From the NCBI RefSeq assembly GCF_002288105.1, contig NZ_CP016774.1:1240001-1304000 (forward strand): a stretch of DNA of 64,000 nt, in the 5' to 3' direction. The DNA is from Candidatus Planktophila versatilis. Its GTDB lineage: Bacteria > Actinomycetota > Actinomycetes > Nanopelagicales > Nanopelagicaceae. The notes under the pieces were generated by a model. The model was not told the DNA's origin. It searched no databases and saw nothing but the letters and a program-made list of their open reading frames with translations. Position 1 is the first letter of the stretch, and the number at the start of each line of letters is the position of its first letter. Positions 8,092-18,040 of this stretch are shown one piece after another. A program made the translations under genes and the position numbers.

Positions 8092-8121
8092 CAGATGCTC
8101 TATCCGTTGAGCTACGCACGC
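8049..8121 (-). tRNA. tRNA-Arg(ACG)
   Basis: The 73-nt cloverleaf has acceptor GCGTGCG/CGCGCGC, T-arm AGGGG-TTCGAAT-CCCTT and anticodon loop CTACGGA, giving anticodon ACG (reads CGN arginine codons after A34 deamination). Discriminator is A and CCA is not encoded. It is the integration target of the 3-kb insert on its 3' side. A possible -10 (TAGTAT on the minus strand, 8149-8154) lies upstream. Confidence 0.95.
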
Positions 8122-8204
8122 CTATTAAATTGTGTATTGCGAAAACGAATACTACAGGCTTTTCTCGCTACTGAAAAACGCTTAAAACGAGCAGAAATTA
8201 ATGC

Positions 8205-9644
<1,440 letters not shown>

Positions 9645-10919
9645 CTACAGCCTACCGAGTCTTAAGAGCTCCTCGCGATCAACGGCCTTGCGACGCGGTT
9701 TACCCAGCGGTTCACCTGCTGCTACTTCAGCCTGATTTATTACCTGCCAATGAGCTTGGGTGACAACTCTGTTATGTGTAATTACATCGGTGATATCACC
9801 CGCGCTCTTGGGAGTAGTTAAATCATCGACTAGTAATTTCATGACATCTGCTGCATCTGATTTATTGGTACCAATCACACCTGACGGACCACGCTTAGCC
9901 CAACCAACAACATAGACGTTCTCATGTACTCGACCATCAGTATTTACTACCTTGCCCTTCTCATAGGGCACACCCGCTAGCGCTGTTGCTTCATAACCAA
10001 TGGCGGTAATCACGAGGCCGCACTTGATGCTAAATATCTCATCACTGCCCGTCTTCTGAAATACAACCTCTTCAACGCGGCCAGCGCCTTTAATCTCAAT
10101 AGGGGTGGCTAGAAATTGGAAGGTAATCGTGCGCTCGTGGTTGGTCGCTTCTTTTTCAGCAATCAACAACATGGCATCAAGATTGCTCTTCACATCTTTT
10201 GCAGGTTCATCTCCTGCACGCGAAATAGCATCAGAAATATCTGACTTATTCATTATCACATTGGTATGTTCAAGTTTTGGCAGATCACGTAGCTCAGGTG
10301 ATGTGAAGGCGGCATGCTCAGCTCCGCGGCGAGCGCTGATGACTACCTTGCGCACGGCGCTTGCTTTAAATGAATCAATTGCGTGATCTGCAGTATCAGT
10401 TGGATCAAGTTCACTGGGTTCAAGCGCCAAGATGCGCGCCACATCCATGGCCACATTGCCAGCGCCGATGACAACGGCTGTATCGCAACTCAAATCAATA
10501 GTGTGATCTTTGAAATCTGGGTGGGAGTTATACCAAGGCACGAAGGTGGCCGCAGACATGGAGCCTGGTAGATCTTCTCCAGGAATGCCAAGCTTCTTGC
10601 CAACTGCAGACCCGGTAGCGATTATGACCGCGTCGTACTTCTCTTTGAGTTGTTCAATCGTCAGATCTGAGCCGAGTTCAACATTTGCAAATAGCCTAAA
10701 GCCTGGTTCCACAGCAATTTTCTCAAATACTTTCGATACGGTCTTAATTTTTGGATGATCCGGGGCCACACCACTACGCACTAAACCCCAAGGCGTTGGT
10801 AAACGTTCAATCATGTCAATAGAAAATTGAAGTTCATCGCTCTGCAAGTTTTGCAGAGCTTGGGCTGCAAAGTAGCCAGCAGGACCCGCGCCGACGATTG
10901 CTACCTTAAATCTTGACAT
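9645..10919 (-). CDS. fprA: Ferredoxin/adrenodoxin-type NADP reductase
   Basis: This FAD/NADP flavoprotein is of the adrenodoxin-reductase family that moves electrons between NADPH and ferredoxin. The FAD motif VGAGPAGYFAAQAL is at residues 9-22, the family block PTPWGLVRSGVAPDHPKIK at 42-60, and the NADP motif IGAGNVAMDVARILA near 152. The C-terminal GWAKRGPSGVIGTNKSDA is the hallmark GWxxxGPxGxIGxN sequence. At 424 aa it is slightly shorter than the mycobacterial FprA. It is probably the first gene of a two-gene operon with guaB1, perhaps feeding reducing power to Fe-S or P450-type partners elsewhere. Confidence 0.92.
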   Translation of the reverse strand: MSRFKVAIVGAGPAGYFAAQALQNLQSDELQFSIDMIERLPTPWGLVRSGVAPDHPKIKTVSKVFEKIAVEPGFRLFANVELGSDLTIEQLKEKYDAVIIATGSAVGKKLGIPGEDLPGSMSAATFVPWYNSHPDFKDHTIDLSCDTAVVIGAGNVAMDVARILALEPSELDPTDTADHAIDSFKASAVRKVVISARRGAEHAAFTSPELRDLPKLEHTNVIMNKSDISDAISRAGDEPAKDVKSNLDAMLLIAEKEATNHERTITFQFLATPIEIKGAGRVEEVVFQKTGSDEIFSIKCGLVITAIGYEATALAGVPYEKGKVVNTDGRVHENVYVVGWAKRGPSGVIGTNKSDAADVMKLLVDDLTTPKSAGDITDVITHNRVVTQAHWQVINQAEVAAGEPLGKPRRKAVDREELLRLGRL

Positions 10920-10941
10920 CGATGCCCAGTTTCTTACTCAG

Positions 10942-11979
10942 TTAGGAAATTCGCAAATTTGCACGGTGGGATTTAGTAGGGGCGGTAGAAGAACGAACTA
11001 CTAAACGTGGCTGGAATTCAATGCGTTGATGAACATGGCGCTCGGGGTTTTCGCACTCTGAAATAATCAATTCAGCCGCTGCAAAACCGAGTTCATAAGC
11101 GGGTTGTGATATTGAAGTGAGGGGAACGTTGGCGCTGCCCGCAAAATCTATATCGTCATATCCGATAACAGAGACATCTTCTGGAACCGCAATATTTTTT
11201 TCGCGCAAGGCGCGGATGGCACCGAGTGCGATCAAGTCATTGCCACAGATGATTCCTGTGAAATCAACACCTGATTCAATCTTCTTCATCATCGCATCGT
11301 ATGCATTTGAAGCGCTCATAGAATCCAGGCGAAGTTCCATAATCTGAGGGAGTTGGTTAGCCGGGATTTCTTTCATAGAATCTCTAATTCCGGTGTTGCG
11401 ATCGGCAACTTGTGGAATATCTTCACTTCCGGTGAGCAATAAAATTTTGCGGTGCCCTAGTTCGTGTAGGTGAGTGAGCGCCAGCGAACCACCATATGAA
11501 TCGTTTACTGCAACGCTACATGCTTGCAAACCGAGCGCAGGACGATCAACTAGAGCCAAGCGAATTCCCTTTTCGGCAACTTTTGCCAGAGCCCTAATAG
11601 TCTCTCTGGCTGGTGTAATCAAAATTCCCTCTACATTTTGAGCGCTGAGTACCTCTAAATACTGGCTCTCTTTATCAGTGCTCTCATCTGTATTACATAA
11701 AATCACAACATACTTTGCGGCAAAGGCAGCATCGTTTACACCCATGGCTAGCGCGGTGAAGAATGGATTAGAAATGTCAGGGACAATTAATCCAATGACG
11801 CGATTTCGTCCAGCGCGCAGATTGCGGGCGGATGCATTCGGAACAAAGCCCATTTCTTCAATAACTTTTTGCACTTTACGCAGAGTCAGTGGTGCCAATA
11901 CCTCTGGGCGATTAATCGCATTAGAGACGGTGCCCAAAGAGACGCCGGCGGCTTTGGCCACATCTCTGATACTTGCCAC
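10942..11979 (-). CDS. LacI-family regulator, probably of the rhamnose operon
   Basis: The N-terminal helix-turn-helix is ASIRDVAKAAGVSLGTVSNAINRPEVL, followed by a periplasmic-binding-protein-like sensor domain (GLIVPDISNPFFTAL; VIGYDDIDFA). I placed the start at GTG 11979, six bases after AGGGAG, rather than at 12003. The product is 345 aa. It is divergent from rhaM, and the gap contains two CTTnAAnCGnTTnAAG-type palindromes, the shape expected for LacI-family sites. The obvious inference is repression of the rha genes and of itself, released by rhamnose or a catabolite. The effector is not provable from sequence. Confidence 0.85.
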   Translation of the reverse strand: MASIRDVAKAAGVSLGTVSNAINRPEVLAPLTLRKVQKVIEEMGFVPNASARNLRAGRNRVIGLIVPDISNPFFTALAMGVNDAAFAAKYVVILCNTDESTDKESQYLEVLSAQNVEGILITPARETIRALAKVAEKGIRLALVDRPALGLQACSVAVNDSYGGSLALTHLHELGHRKILLLTGSEDIPQVADRNTGIRDSMKEIPANQLPQIMELRLDSMSASNAYDAMMKKIESGVDFTGIICGNDLIALGAIRALREKNIAVPEDVSVIGYDDIDFAGSANVPLTSISQPAYELGFAAAELIISECENPERHVHQRIEFQPRLVVRSSTAPTKSHRANLRIS

Positions 11980-12016
11980 AAAGATCTCCCTAGAATTGAA
12001 CAAAATCTATTGAACA

Positions 12017-12032
12017 CTTGAAACGATACAGG
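12017..12032. promoter_or_regulatory. Candidate rha operator 1 (imperfect)
   Basis: CTTGAAACGATACAGG has the left half CTTnAA and central CG of operator 2 but a degenerate right half. It lies 37 bp from the regulator start, where it could mediate autoregulation. Confidence 0.45.
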
Positions 12033-12088
12033 ATTTAGAGCGAGTCTGGCTACTTTGCCTTTTGAACAGATTCTCTTTTCGCGCTCAA

Positions 12089-12117
12089 TTGACGCCCTTA
12101 AACTCAATGAATAGCCT
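12089..12117 (+). promoter_or_regulatory. Probable promoter of the rha operon
   Basis: A -35 box TTGACG (12089-12094) and a -10 box TAGCCT (12112-12117) are separated by 17 bp. Transcription would start near 12124, just before operator 2. Confidence 0.6.
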
Positions 12118-12127
12118 TAGCTAACTG

Positions 12128-12143
12128 CTTAAAACGGTTCAAG
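12128..12143. promoter_or_regulatory. rha operator 2, overlapping the rhaM ribosome-binding site
   Basis: CTTAAAACGGTTCAAG is a palindrome of the form CTTnAAnCGnTTnAAG, with all non-n positions symmetric. It begins a few bases after the predicted transcription start, and its last bases form part of the AAGGAG ribosome-binding site of rhaM (12141-12146). A bound LacI-type protein here would block transcription start directly. Confidence 0.65.
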
Positions 12144-12152
12144 GAGAATTCT

Positions 12153-12476
12153 ATGGAGAGAGTCGCATTTCGTCTCAAAGTACGTAAAGAGATGATGAAT
12201 GAGTATGTGCGCAGACATACAGAAGTCTGGCCCGAGATGCTCGACGCTCTTCGCTCTACTGGTTGGACCAACTACTCCATCTTCCTCGATCGTGCTGATG
12301 GCTCACTTTTTGGATATTTCGAAACACTTAATTTAGAGGCGGCGCTAGCAGGGATGGGAAAGACTGAGATTAACGAGAAATGGCAGAAAGATATGGCACC
12401 ATTCTTTGAAAATCTTGAAGGCGTTAATGCAGATCAGGGATTTATCAAGCTTGAGCAAGTCTTTTTTCTTCAATAA
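12153..12476 (+). CDS. rhaM: L-rhamnose mutarotase
   Basis: This 107-aa alpha+beta barrel protein of the RhaM/RhaU family interconverts alpha- and beta-L-rhamnose for the isomerase. The N-terminal RVAFRLKVRKEMMNEYVRRH, the family motif HTEVWPEML, and the NYSIFLD and FGYFE strands are present. AAGGAG sits 6 nt before the ATG. It is first in the rha operon, 33 bp ahead of rhaI. Confidence 0.92.
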   Translation: MERVAFRLKVRKEMMNEYVRRHTEVWPEMLDALRSTGWTNYSIFLDRADGSLFGYFETLNLEAALAGMGKTEINEKWQKDMAPFFENLEGVNADQGFIKLEQVFFLQ

Positions 12477-12509
12477 ATTCTATTACATCCACTACTAGAG
12501 GAGCACGGC

Positions 12510-13676
12510 ATGGCATCAAAGGCGGACGTTAAGAAAGTTCTTGACCGACTACAAATCGAAACTCCATCATGGGCATACGGAAATTCTGGAACACGATTTA
12601 AAGTTTTTGGTCAACCGGGTGTTCCTCGTGACCCTTTTGAAAAAGTAGAAGATGCCGCCCAGGTACATAAGTACACCGGTGCTGCTCACAGCGTTGCCCT
12701 ACACATTCCTTGGGACAAGGTTGAGGATTACGCAAAATTTGCCAAGCACGCAAAAGATCTAGGTGTGGTGCTTGGAACAATTAACTCCAATACCTTCCAA
12801 GACGATGATTACAAGCTGGGGTCAGTCTGTCATCCCGATAAGAAGATTCGCGAGAAAGCAGTCCGCCACCTTCTAGAGTGCATTGAAATCATGGATATCA
12901 CTGGGTCACAAGATTTGAAGTTGTGGTTTGCAGATGGCACCAACTATCCGGGCCAAGACAACATCAGCTCTCGTCAAGATCGTTTATCTGAATCACTTCA
13001 CGAAACTTATAGTCACCTCAAAGGCAATCAGAGAATGCTTGTTGAATACAAGTTCTTTGAGCCTTCTTTCTACACCACTGATATTCCTGACTGGGGAACT
13101 TCCTACGCTCACTGTCTACAACTTGGCGAGCGCGCAATGGTCTGCGTTGATACTGGACACCATGCTCCTGGAACAAATATTGAATTCATCGTGGCCTTCT
13201 TACTTCGAGCAAAGAAGCTTGGTGCATTCGATTTCAATTCACGTTTCTACGCTGATGATGATTTGATTGTTGGAGCCGCAGATCCATTCCAGTTATTCCG
13301 CATTCTGCACGAAGTCAACATCAACGGCGGATTCGATGTCGGAACGCCCGTTTCATTTGTGCTAGATCAATGCCACAACATCGAGGCGAAAATTCCTGGG
13401 CAAATTCGCTCAATTCTCAATGTTCAAGAGGCTGCTGCAAAGGCGCTATTAGTTGACCAGGGTGCACTTGAAGCTGCGCAAGCTGCAGGTGATGTGCTTG
13501 AGGCAAACGGTGTCCTGATGGATGCCTATAACACTGATGTCCGTCCACTTCTTGAAGAGTGGCGCAGCGATAAGGGAATTGATCCCAATCCTATGAAGGC
13601 ATTTAAAGCCTCTGGTTATCTAAAGAAAATTGCTGATTCACGAGTCGGCGGCAATCAAGCTGGGTGGGGTGCATAA
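12510..13676 (+). CDS. rhaI: L-rhamnose isomerase
   Basis: RhaI converts L-rhamnose to L-rhamnulose using divalent metals in a TIM barrel. The protein (388 aa) is of the RhaI class found in Rhizobium and Pseudomonas stutzeri, not the E. coli RhaA class. It includes the metal-site pieces VEYKFFEPSFY, CVDTGHHAPGTNIEF, NSRFYADDDL and VLDQCHNIEAK. GAGG precedes the ATG. The end overlaps the next gene by 13 nt. It acts between rhaM and rhaB in the pathway encoded by this operon. Confidence 0.92.
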   Translation: MASKADVKKVLDRLQIETPSWAYGNSGTRFKVFGQPGVPRDPFEKVEDAAQVHKYTGAAHSVALHIPWDKVEDYAKFAKHAKDLGVVLGTINSNTFQDDDYKLGSVCHPDKKIREKAVRHLLECIEIMDITGSQDLKLWFADGTNYPGQDNISSRQDRLSESLHETYSHLKGNQRMLVEYKFFEPSFYTTDIPDWGTSYAHCLQLGERAMVCVDTGHHAPGTNIEFIVAFLLRAKKLGAFDFNSRFYADDDLIVGAADPFQLFRILHEVNINGGFDVGTPVSFVLDQCHNIEAKIPGQIRSILNVQEAAAKALLVDQGALEAAQAAGDVLEANGVLMDAYNTDVRPLLEEWRSDKGIDPNPMKAFKASGYLKKIADSRVGGNQAGWGA

Positions 13677-15727
13677 TTAAAAAGCTATCTGAGTTAACTC
13701 CTGCAGTTAACGAACTGATTTCTCGTTCTAATCGTTTAGGTGCCGACCCAAAAGTAACTAACTATGCCGGTGGCAATACCTCTGCGAAGGCAACGATTAC
13801 TGATCCAATTTCCGGTAAGCCAACCTCGCTTATCTTTGTCAAGGGTTCCGGTGGTGATCTCGGTACTCTCAAAGAAGAAGGAATAGCAGTTTTATATACC
13901 GATAAAGTTCATGAGCTTAAAAATGTTTATCCTGGTGAGCAACGCGAGGATGAAATGGTTGCACTATTTGACTACTGCCTCTTTGGTAAAGGTGGAGCAG
14001 CGCCGAGCATTGATACCTCGATGCACGGTTTGGTTGATAAGTTACATGTTGATCATTTACATCCAGATTCAATCATTGCCTTTGCCACCTCCGCCGATGG
14101 TCCTGCTATCACCAAAAAATGTTTTGGGGATGAAATTCTCTGGGTGGATTGGCGCCGACCTGGGTTTCAACTTGGATTGGATATCGCAAAGATTGCCGCA
14201 GAGAACCCGAACGCTAAAGGGTGCATTCTTGGTGGCCATGGCTTAACAACATGGGCTGATACTTCTGATGAGTGCGAGAAGCGCTCACTTGATGCCATAA
14301 AGAAGGCAGAAGATTTCATTAAGGCAAATGGCAAATCAGAACCATTTGGTGCAAGTATCGCTAAGTACAAGGCGCTTGCGGAAGCAGAACGTAGGGCACG
14401 CGCCGCACAACTCTCTCCAATACTGCGAGGCGTGGCTTCACAGGATGCACGCATGGTTGGTCACTTCACCGACTCAGATGTAGTTTTAGATTTCATCGCC
14501 AGCCAGTCACTGCAAAAACTCGCTGCCTTAGGCACATCATGTCCTGATCACTTCTTACGTACCAAGGTCTCCCCTATGGTCCTTGATACAGAGCCAGGTG
14601 CTGATCTTGAGCAAGTAACCGCTCGTATTCGCACTTTGCATGAGGAGTATCGCGCGAGTTACTCGGCTTACTACAACCGTCATGCAACCAAGGAATCTCC
14701 GGCAATACGTGGGGCAGATCCACTAATTATTCTGGTTCCAGGAATCGGCATGTTTTCTTACGGCAAAGATAAGCAGACAGCTCGTGTTGCAGGAGAGTTT
14801 TATGTCAACGCCATCAATGTGATGCGTGGAGCTGAAGCTCTCTCAACATATGCACCAATCTCAGAACTCGAAAAGTTTCGCATCGAATACTGGGATCTTG
14901 AAGAAGCAAAGCTTCGTCGCATGCCTAAGCCAAAGGCACTTGCCGGACAAATCGCAATTGTGACAGGTGGTGCATCAGGAATCGGACGCGCAATTGTTCA
15001 GCGCTACTTTGATGAGGGTGCTTGTGTTGCAATTGCAGACCGCGATCTAGAAGGTGCAAAGAAGCTCATAGCTGAAATGGGTAATTCTGAGCGATTACTC
15101 GCCGTGGGTGTCGATGTCACACTTGAAGATCAAGTTGCTGCTGCAGTAAATGCCACAACACTGGCATTCGGTGGAATAGATATCTTGGTCAACAATGCCG
15201 GGCTCTCACTCTCTAAATCTTTAGTTGATACAACTGTTAGTGACTGGGATCTTCAACATAATGTGATGGCTCGTGGTTCATTCTTATTCTCACGCGAAGT
15301 TGCAAAGGCAATGATTGTGCAGAAGATGGCTGGAAATATTCTCTACATTGCTTCAAAGAATGCCGTCTTTGCCGGTCCTAACAATGTTGCATACGGCGCG
15401 ACCAAGGCAGATCAAGCTCATCAAGTGAGACTGCTAGCTGCTGAGCTCGGTGAGTATGGAATTCGGGTTAATGGAATTAACCCAGACGGTGTTGTGCAAG
15501 GTTCTGGAATTTTCGCTAGTGGATGGGGCGCAAATCGCGCTGCCGTCTATGGCGTTGAAGAAGAGAAGCTTGGTGCGTTCTATGCCCAGCGCAGCATCTT
15601 AAAACTTGAGGTCCTTCCATCACACATTGCTGCAGCGGCATTTGCATTTGTTGCAGGAGATTTACCACTGACAACAGGGTCACATATCCCGGTTGATAGC
15701 GGTGTAGCGAGTGCATTCCTGCGCTAA
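13664..15727 (+). CDS. rhaE: Bifunctional rhamnulose-1-phosphate aldolase / lactaldehyde dehydrogenase
   Basis: This is a two-domain protein of 687 aa. Residues 1-430 form a class II aldolase/adducin-type domain (NYAGGNTSAKA, FVKGSGGDLGTL, GHGLTTWADT) that would split L-rhamnulose-1-phosphate into DHAP and L-lactaldehyde. Residues 430-687 are a short-chain dehydrogenase (VTGGASGIGRAI, NNAG, YGATKADQ) that would oxidise or reduce lactaldehyde. The same fusion is known in rha operons of alpha-proteobacteria, Bacillus and Streptomyces. The start GTG 13664 lies inside rhaI, and no better start codon exists close by, so coupling is likely. The symbol is used loosely, since names differ among organisms. 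Confidence 0.9.
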   Translation: MGCIIKKLSELTPAVNELISRSNRLGADPKVTNYAGGNTSAKATITDPISGKPTSLIFVKGSGGDLGTLKEEGIAVLYTDKVHELKNVYPGEQREDEMVALFDYCLFGKGGAAPSIDTSMHGLVDKLHVDHLHPDSIIAFATSADGPAITKKCFGDEILWVDWRRPGFQLGLDIAKIAAENPNAKGCILGGHGLTTWADTSDECEKRSLDAIKKAEDFIKANGKSEPFGASIAKYKALAEAERRARAAQLSPILRGVASQDARMVGHFTDSDVVLDFIASQSLQKLAALGTSCPDHFLRTKVSPMVLDTEPGADLEQVTARIRTLHEEYRASYSAYYNRHATKESPAIRGADPLIILVPGIGMFSYGKDKQTARVAGEFYVNAINVMRGAEALSTYAPISELEKFRIEYWDLEEAKLRRMPKPKALAGQIAIVTGGASGIGRAIVQRYFDEGACVAIADRDLEGAKKLIAEMGNSERLLAVGVDVTLEDQVAAAVNATTLAFGGIDILVNNAGLSLSKSLVDTTVSDWDLQHNVMARGSFLFSREVAKAMIVQKMAGNILYIASKNAVFAGPNNVAYGATKADQAHQVRLLAAELGEYGIRVNGINPDGVVQGSGIFASGWGANRAAVYGVEEEKLGAFYAQRSILKLEVLPSHIAAAAFAFVAGDLPLTTGSHIPVDSGVASAFLR

Positions 15728-15729
15728 CT

Positions 15730-17130
15730 ATGGCTTCTTACGCAGCGATTGATTTAGGTGCAACCAGCGGCCGTGTGGCAGTTGGGACTATTTCGGATGG
15801 AAAAATCTCCTTCGAAGTTATTCACCGTTTTACCAATGACCCTATTGATGATCCTGTAGATGGTCTTCTTTGGAACTGGTCCAAGCTTCAAGAAGAAGTT
15901 CTTGTAGGGCTGAATATGGCGGCGAAGAAATATCCCTTAACATCAGTGGCCGTTGATTCTTGGGGTGTGGATTACCAACTTCTTAATAGCGATGGATCGC
16001 TTAACAAAAGAGTTTTTTCCTATCGAAATTTACGACTCGAAGGAGTTATGGAAGATACGACCAAGCTAGTTGGCAAAGAGCGAATCTATAAAAGTACTGG
16101 AATCCAATTTCTCACCTTTAACACAATTTATCAATTAATCGCTGGGCTCTCAATTGATGAATTTGATGGTGCTTTTCAATTTCTAATGCTTCCCGATGCA
16201 CTTAATTATTTCCTCTGCGGAAGTGCGACGCAGGAGGTAACTAATGCATCTACTACTCAATTACTTAATCCTATAACGCGCGATTGGGATTGGGATTTGA
16301 TTGCAGAATTAGATCTCCCCAAGAGAATTTTTCCCGCACTCCATGAAGCGGGAGCATTTTTAAGCAAGATTAAGGGCCATGGAGAACTCGACGGGATTCA
16401 AGTGGTGGCAGTGGGTTCACACGACACCGCATCGGCCGTTGCAGCCGTACCCATGACTCATCCGGAGAAATCCATTTACATCTCAAGTGGAACATGGTCT
16501 CTGGTTGGTTACGAGAAATCGCAAGCAAATACTTCCAATGAAGCATTTGAAATCGATTTAACAAATGAATTAGGTGTGCAGGCAACTGTGCGGTCCTTGC
16601 GTAATGTGGCTGGAATGTGGTTGCTATCAGAATGTCAGCGAGACTGGGCTGCCCAAGGATTAGATATCAAAGTCGAAGAACTCGTTGCCGCGGCGCAGAA
16701 GGTGCCTGCCAATTCCTTTCTTATCAATCCTAACGATCATATCTTTTTGGCTGCCGGAAACATGGTCGGCCGTATTGCCGAGTATTGCATTGCAAATAAC
16801 GCACCAGTTCCCAATACTCCGGCGGAGTATGCACGTTGTATTTTTGACAGTTTGGCTGCTGCTTATGATCAGGTAATTTCTGATTTTGAAGAGGTGGAAG
16901 GCCATTCATTTGATCTCATTTATGTAGTGGGTGGAGGCAGCGCCAATGATTTCCTCAATCAATTGACCGCTGATGTCACCAGAAAGAAAGTTATTACTGG
17001 CGCAGTAGAAGCTACTCTCCTAGGAAATATAGGTATGCAGGCTATTGCTGCTGGAGAAGTCTCGGGCTTAGCGCAACTACGTGAAATGATTTCGGCATCG
17101 ATTACTCAGAAGATTTTCCTTCCTTCGTAA
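15730..17130 (+). CDS. rhaB: L-rhamnulokinase (FGGY family)
   Basis: RhaB phosphorylates L-rhamnulose to L-rhamnulose-1-phosphate. The FGGY-kinase features are the N-terminal AIDLGATSGRVAVG phosphate loop, SVAVDSWGVDYQLL with the catalytic Asp, GSHDTASAVAAVP, YISSGTWSLVG and the C-terminal VGGGSANDFLNQL. It is 466 aa and starts 2 nt after the aldolase stop. It completes a phosphorylative L-rhamnose pathway; only a dedicated transporter is missing from the operon. Confidence 0.93.
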   Translation: MASYAAIDLGATSGRVAVGTISDGKISFEVIHRFTNDPIDDPVDGLLWNWSKLQEEVLVGLNMAAKKYPLTSVAVDSWGVDYQLLNSDGSLNKRVFSYRNLRLEGVMEDTTKLVGKERIYKSTGIQFLTFNTIYQLIAGLSIDEFDGAFQFLMLPDALNYFLCGSATQEVTNASTTQLLNPITRDWDWDLIAELDLPKRIFPALHEAGAFLSKIKGHGELDGIQVVAVGSHDTASAVAAVPMTHPEKSIYISSGTWSLVGYEKSQANTSNEAFEIDLTNELGVQATVRSLRNVAGMWLLSECQRDWAAQGLDIKVEELVAAAQKVPANSFLINPNDHIFLAAGNMVGRIAEYCIANNAPVPNTPAEYARCIFDSLAAAYDQVISDFEEVEGHSFDLIYVVGGGSANDFLNQLTADVTRKKVITGAVEATLLGNIGMQAIAAGEVSGLAQLREMISASITQKIFLPS

Positions 17131-17142
17131 GCCCGCTGCCTC

Positions 17143-17148
17143 TAGACT
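17143..17148 (+). promoter_or_regulatory. Extended -10 box for a leaderless start
   Basis: TAGACT is followed by 7 nt and then the ATG at 17156, with no Shine-Dalgarno. Transcription would begin at or next to the A of the start codon. The same TAnnnT-N6-8-ATG layout recurs at 41963, 51670 (minus), 51686, 54662, 56202 and 36007. Confidence 0.5.
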
Positions 17149-17155
17149 AAGCAAC

Positions 17156-17998
17156 ATGCGTTCATTGCTCTGCGTGCCTGCTAGCCAGCCAAAGATGGTG
17201 GAAAAGGCTCTGACGCTCGATTGCGATCAGATAATTCTTGACCTGGAAGATTCTGTTACGCCCGCAGATAAAGTAGCGGCTCGCGCATACCTTAAGGATT
17301 TTCTGAGCAAAGTTGAGAGTAAAAAGAAAATTTCACTCCGTGTTAATGAACTCTCAAGCACCTTTGCCAAAGCCGATATTGATCTCATCTGTGGTTTTAA
17401 TCCACAACCTCTTAGTTCAGTTATTCTTCCTAAAATACATAGCCTGGAGGACGTAAAGAGCTGGGCGGCTAAACTTCCGGCCAATATGCAACTTGAAGTA
17501 CAAATTGAAAGTGCGATGGGGCTCATCAATGCGCCACAGATTGCATCTCATCCGCAAGTGATCTCCCTTGCCTTTGGGCCAGCAGATTTCATGGCTTCAG
17601 CAGGAATGCCAAGTAGTAATCCTGGAACTCCTTGGGCGGAAGCAGCGAACGCACTGCAATGGCCACTCATGCAAGTTGTGATTGCAGCGCATGCGCACGC
17701 AAAGACTGCCTACGATGGGCCTTACTTTCAAATCACCGATGATGCCGGCCTTTCGAGCTCTGCCCGTACGGCCCGCGCTTTAGGTGTTGATGGAAAATGG
17801 GTGATTCATCCAAATCAAATCGCGCTGGTCAATGAAGCTTTTACACCGAGTCCGGCAGAGATTGCACATGCAAAAGAAATTATTGACGCATTTAAGGCAT
17901 CATCAGGTGCTACTAATCTTGACGGCCTCATGATTGATGAAGCATCTAAGAAAGTTGCAGAGCGTTTATTAGAAAGAGTTGCTCAGATTCACAACTAG
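17156..17998 (+). CDS. CitE-like HpcH/HpaI-family lyase
   Basis: This is a 280-aa TIM barrel of the citrate lyase beta / malyl-CoA lyase family. It opens with RSLLCVPASQPKMVEKAL and has the metal-binding stretch DQIILDLEDSV, VQIESAMGLINA, the AFGPADFMASAGM block and the GKWVIHPNQI motif near the end. Relatives cleave malyl-CoA, citramalyl-CoA or methylmalyl-CoA to acetyl- or propionyl-CoA plus a 2-oxo acid. It follows rhaB by 25 bp but has its own promoter-like element and probably a leaderless mRNA. The natural substrate is unknown; a citramalyl- or malyl-CoA thioester is most likely. Confidence 0.8.
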   Translation: MRSLLCVPASQPKMVEKALTLDCDQIILDLEDSVTPADKVAARAYLKDFLSKVESKKKISLRVNELSSTFAKADIDLICGFNPQPLSSVILPKIHSLEDVKSWAAKLPANMQLEVQIESAMGLINAPQIASHPQVISLAFGPADFMASAGMPSSNPGTPWAEAANALQWPLMQVVIAAHAHAKTAYDGPYFQITDDAGLSSSARTARALGVDGKWVIHPNQIALVNEAFTPSPAEIAHAKEIIDAFKASSGATNLDGLMIDEASKKVAERLLERVAQIHN

Positions 17999-18040
17999 CC
18001 ATTCTTCGACCAGTAAAACCGATGCGCTTTCTAGAAAAAC

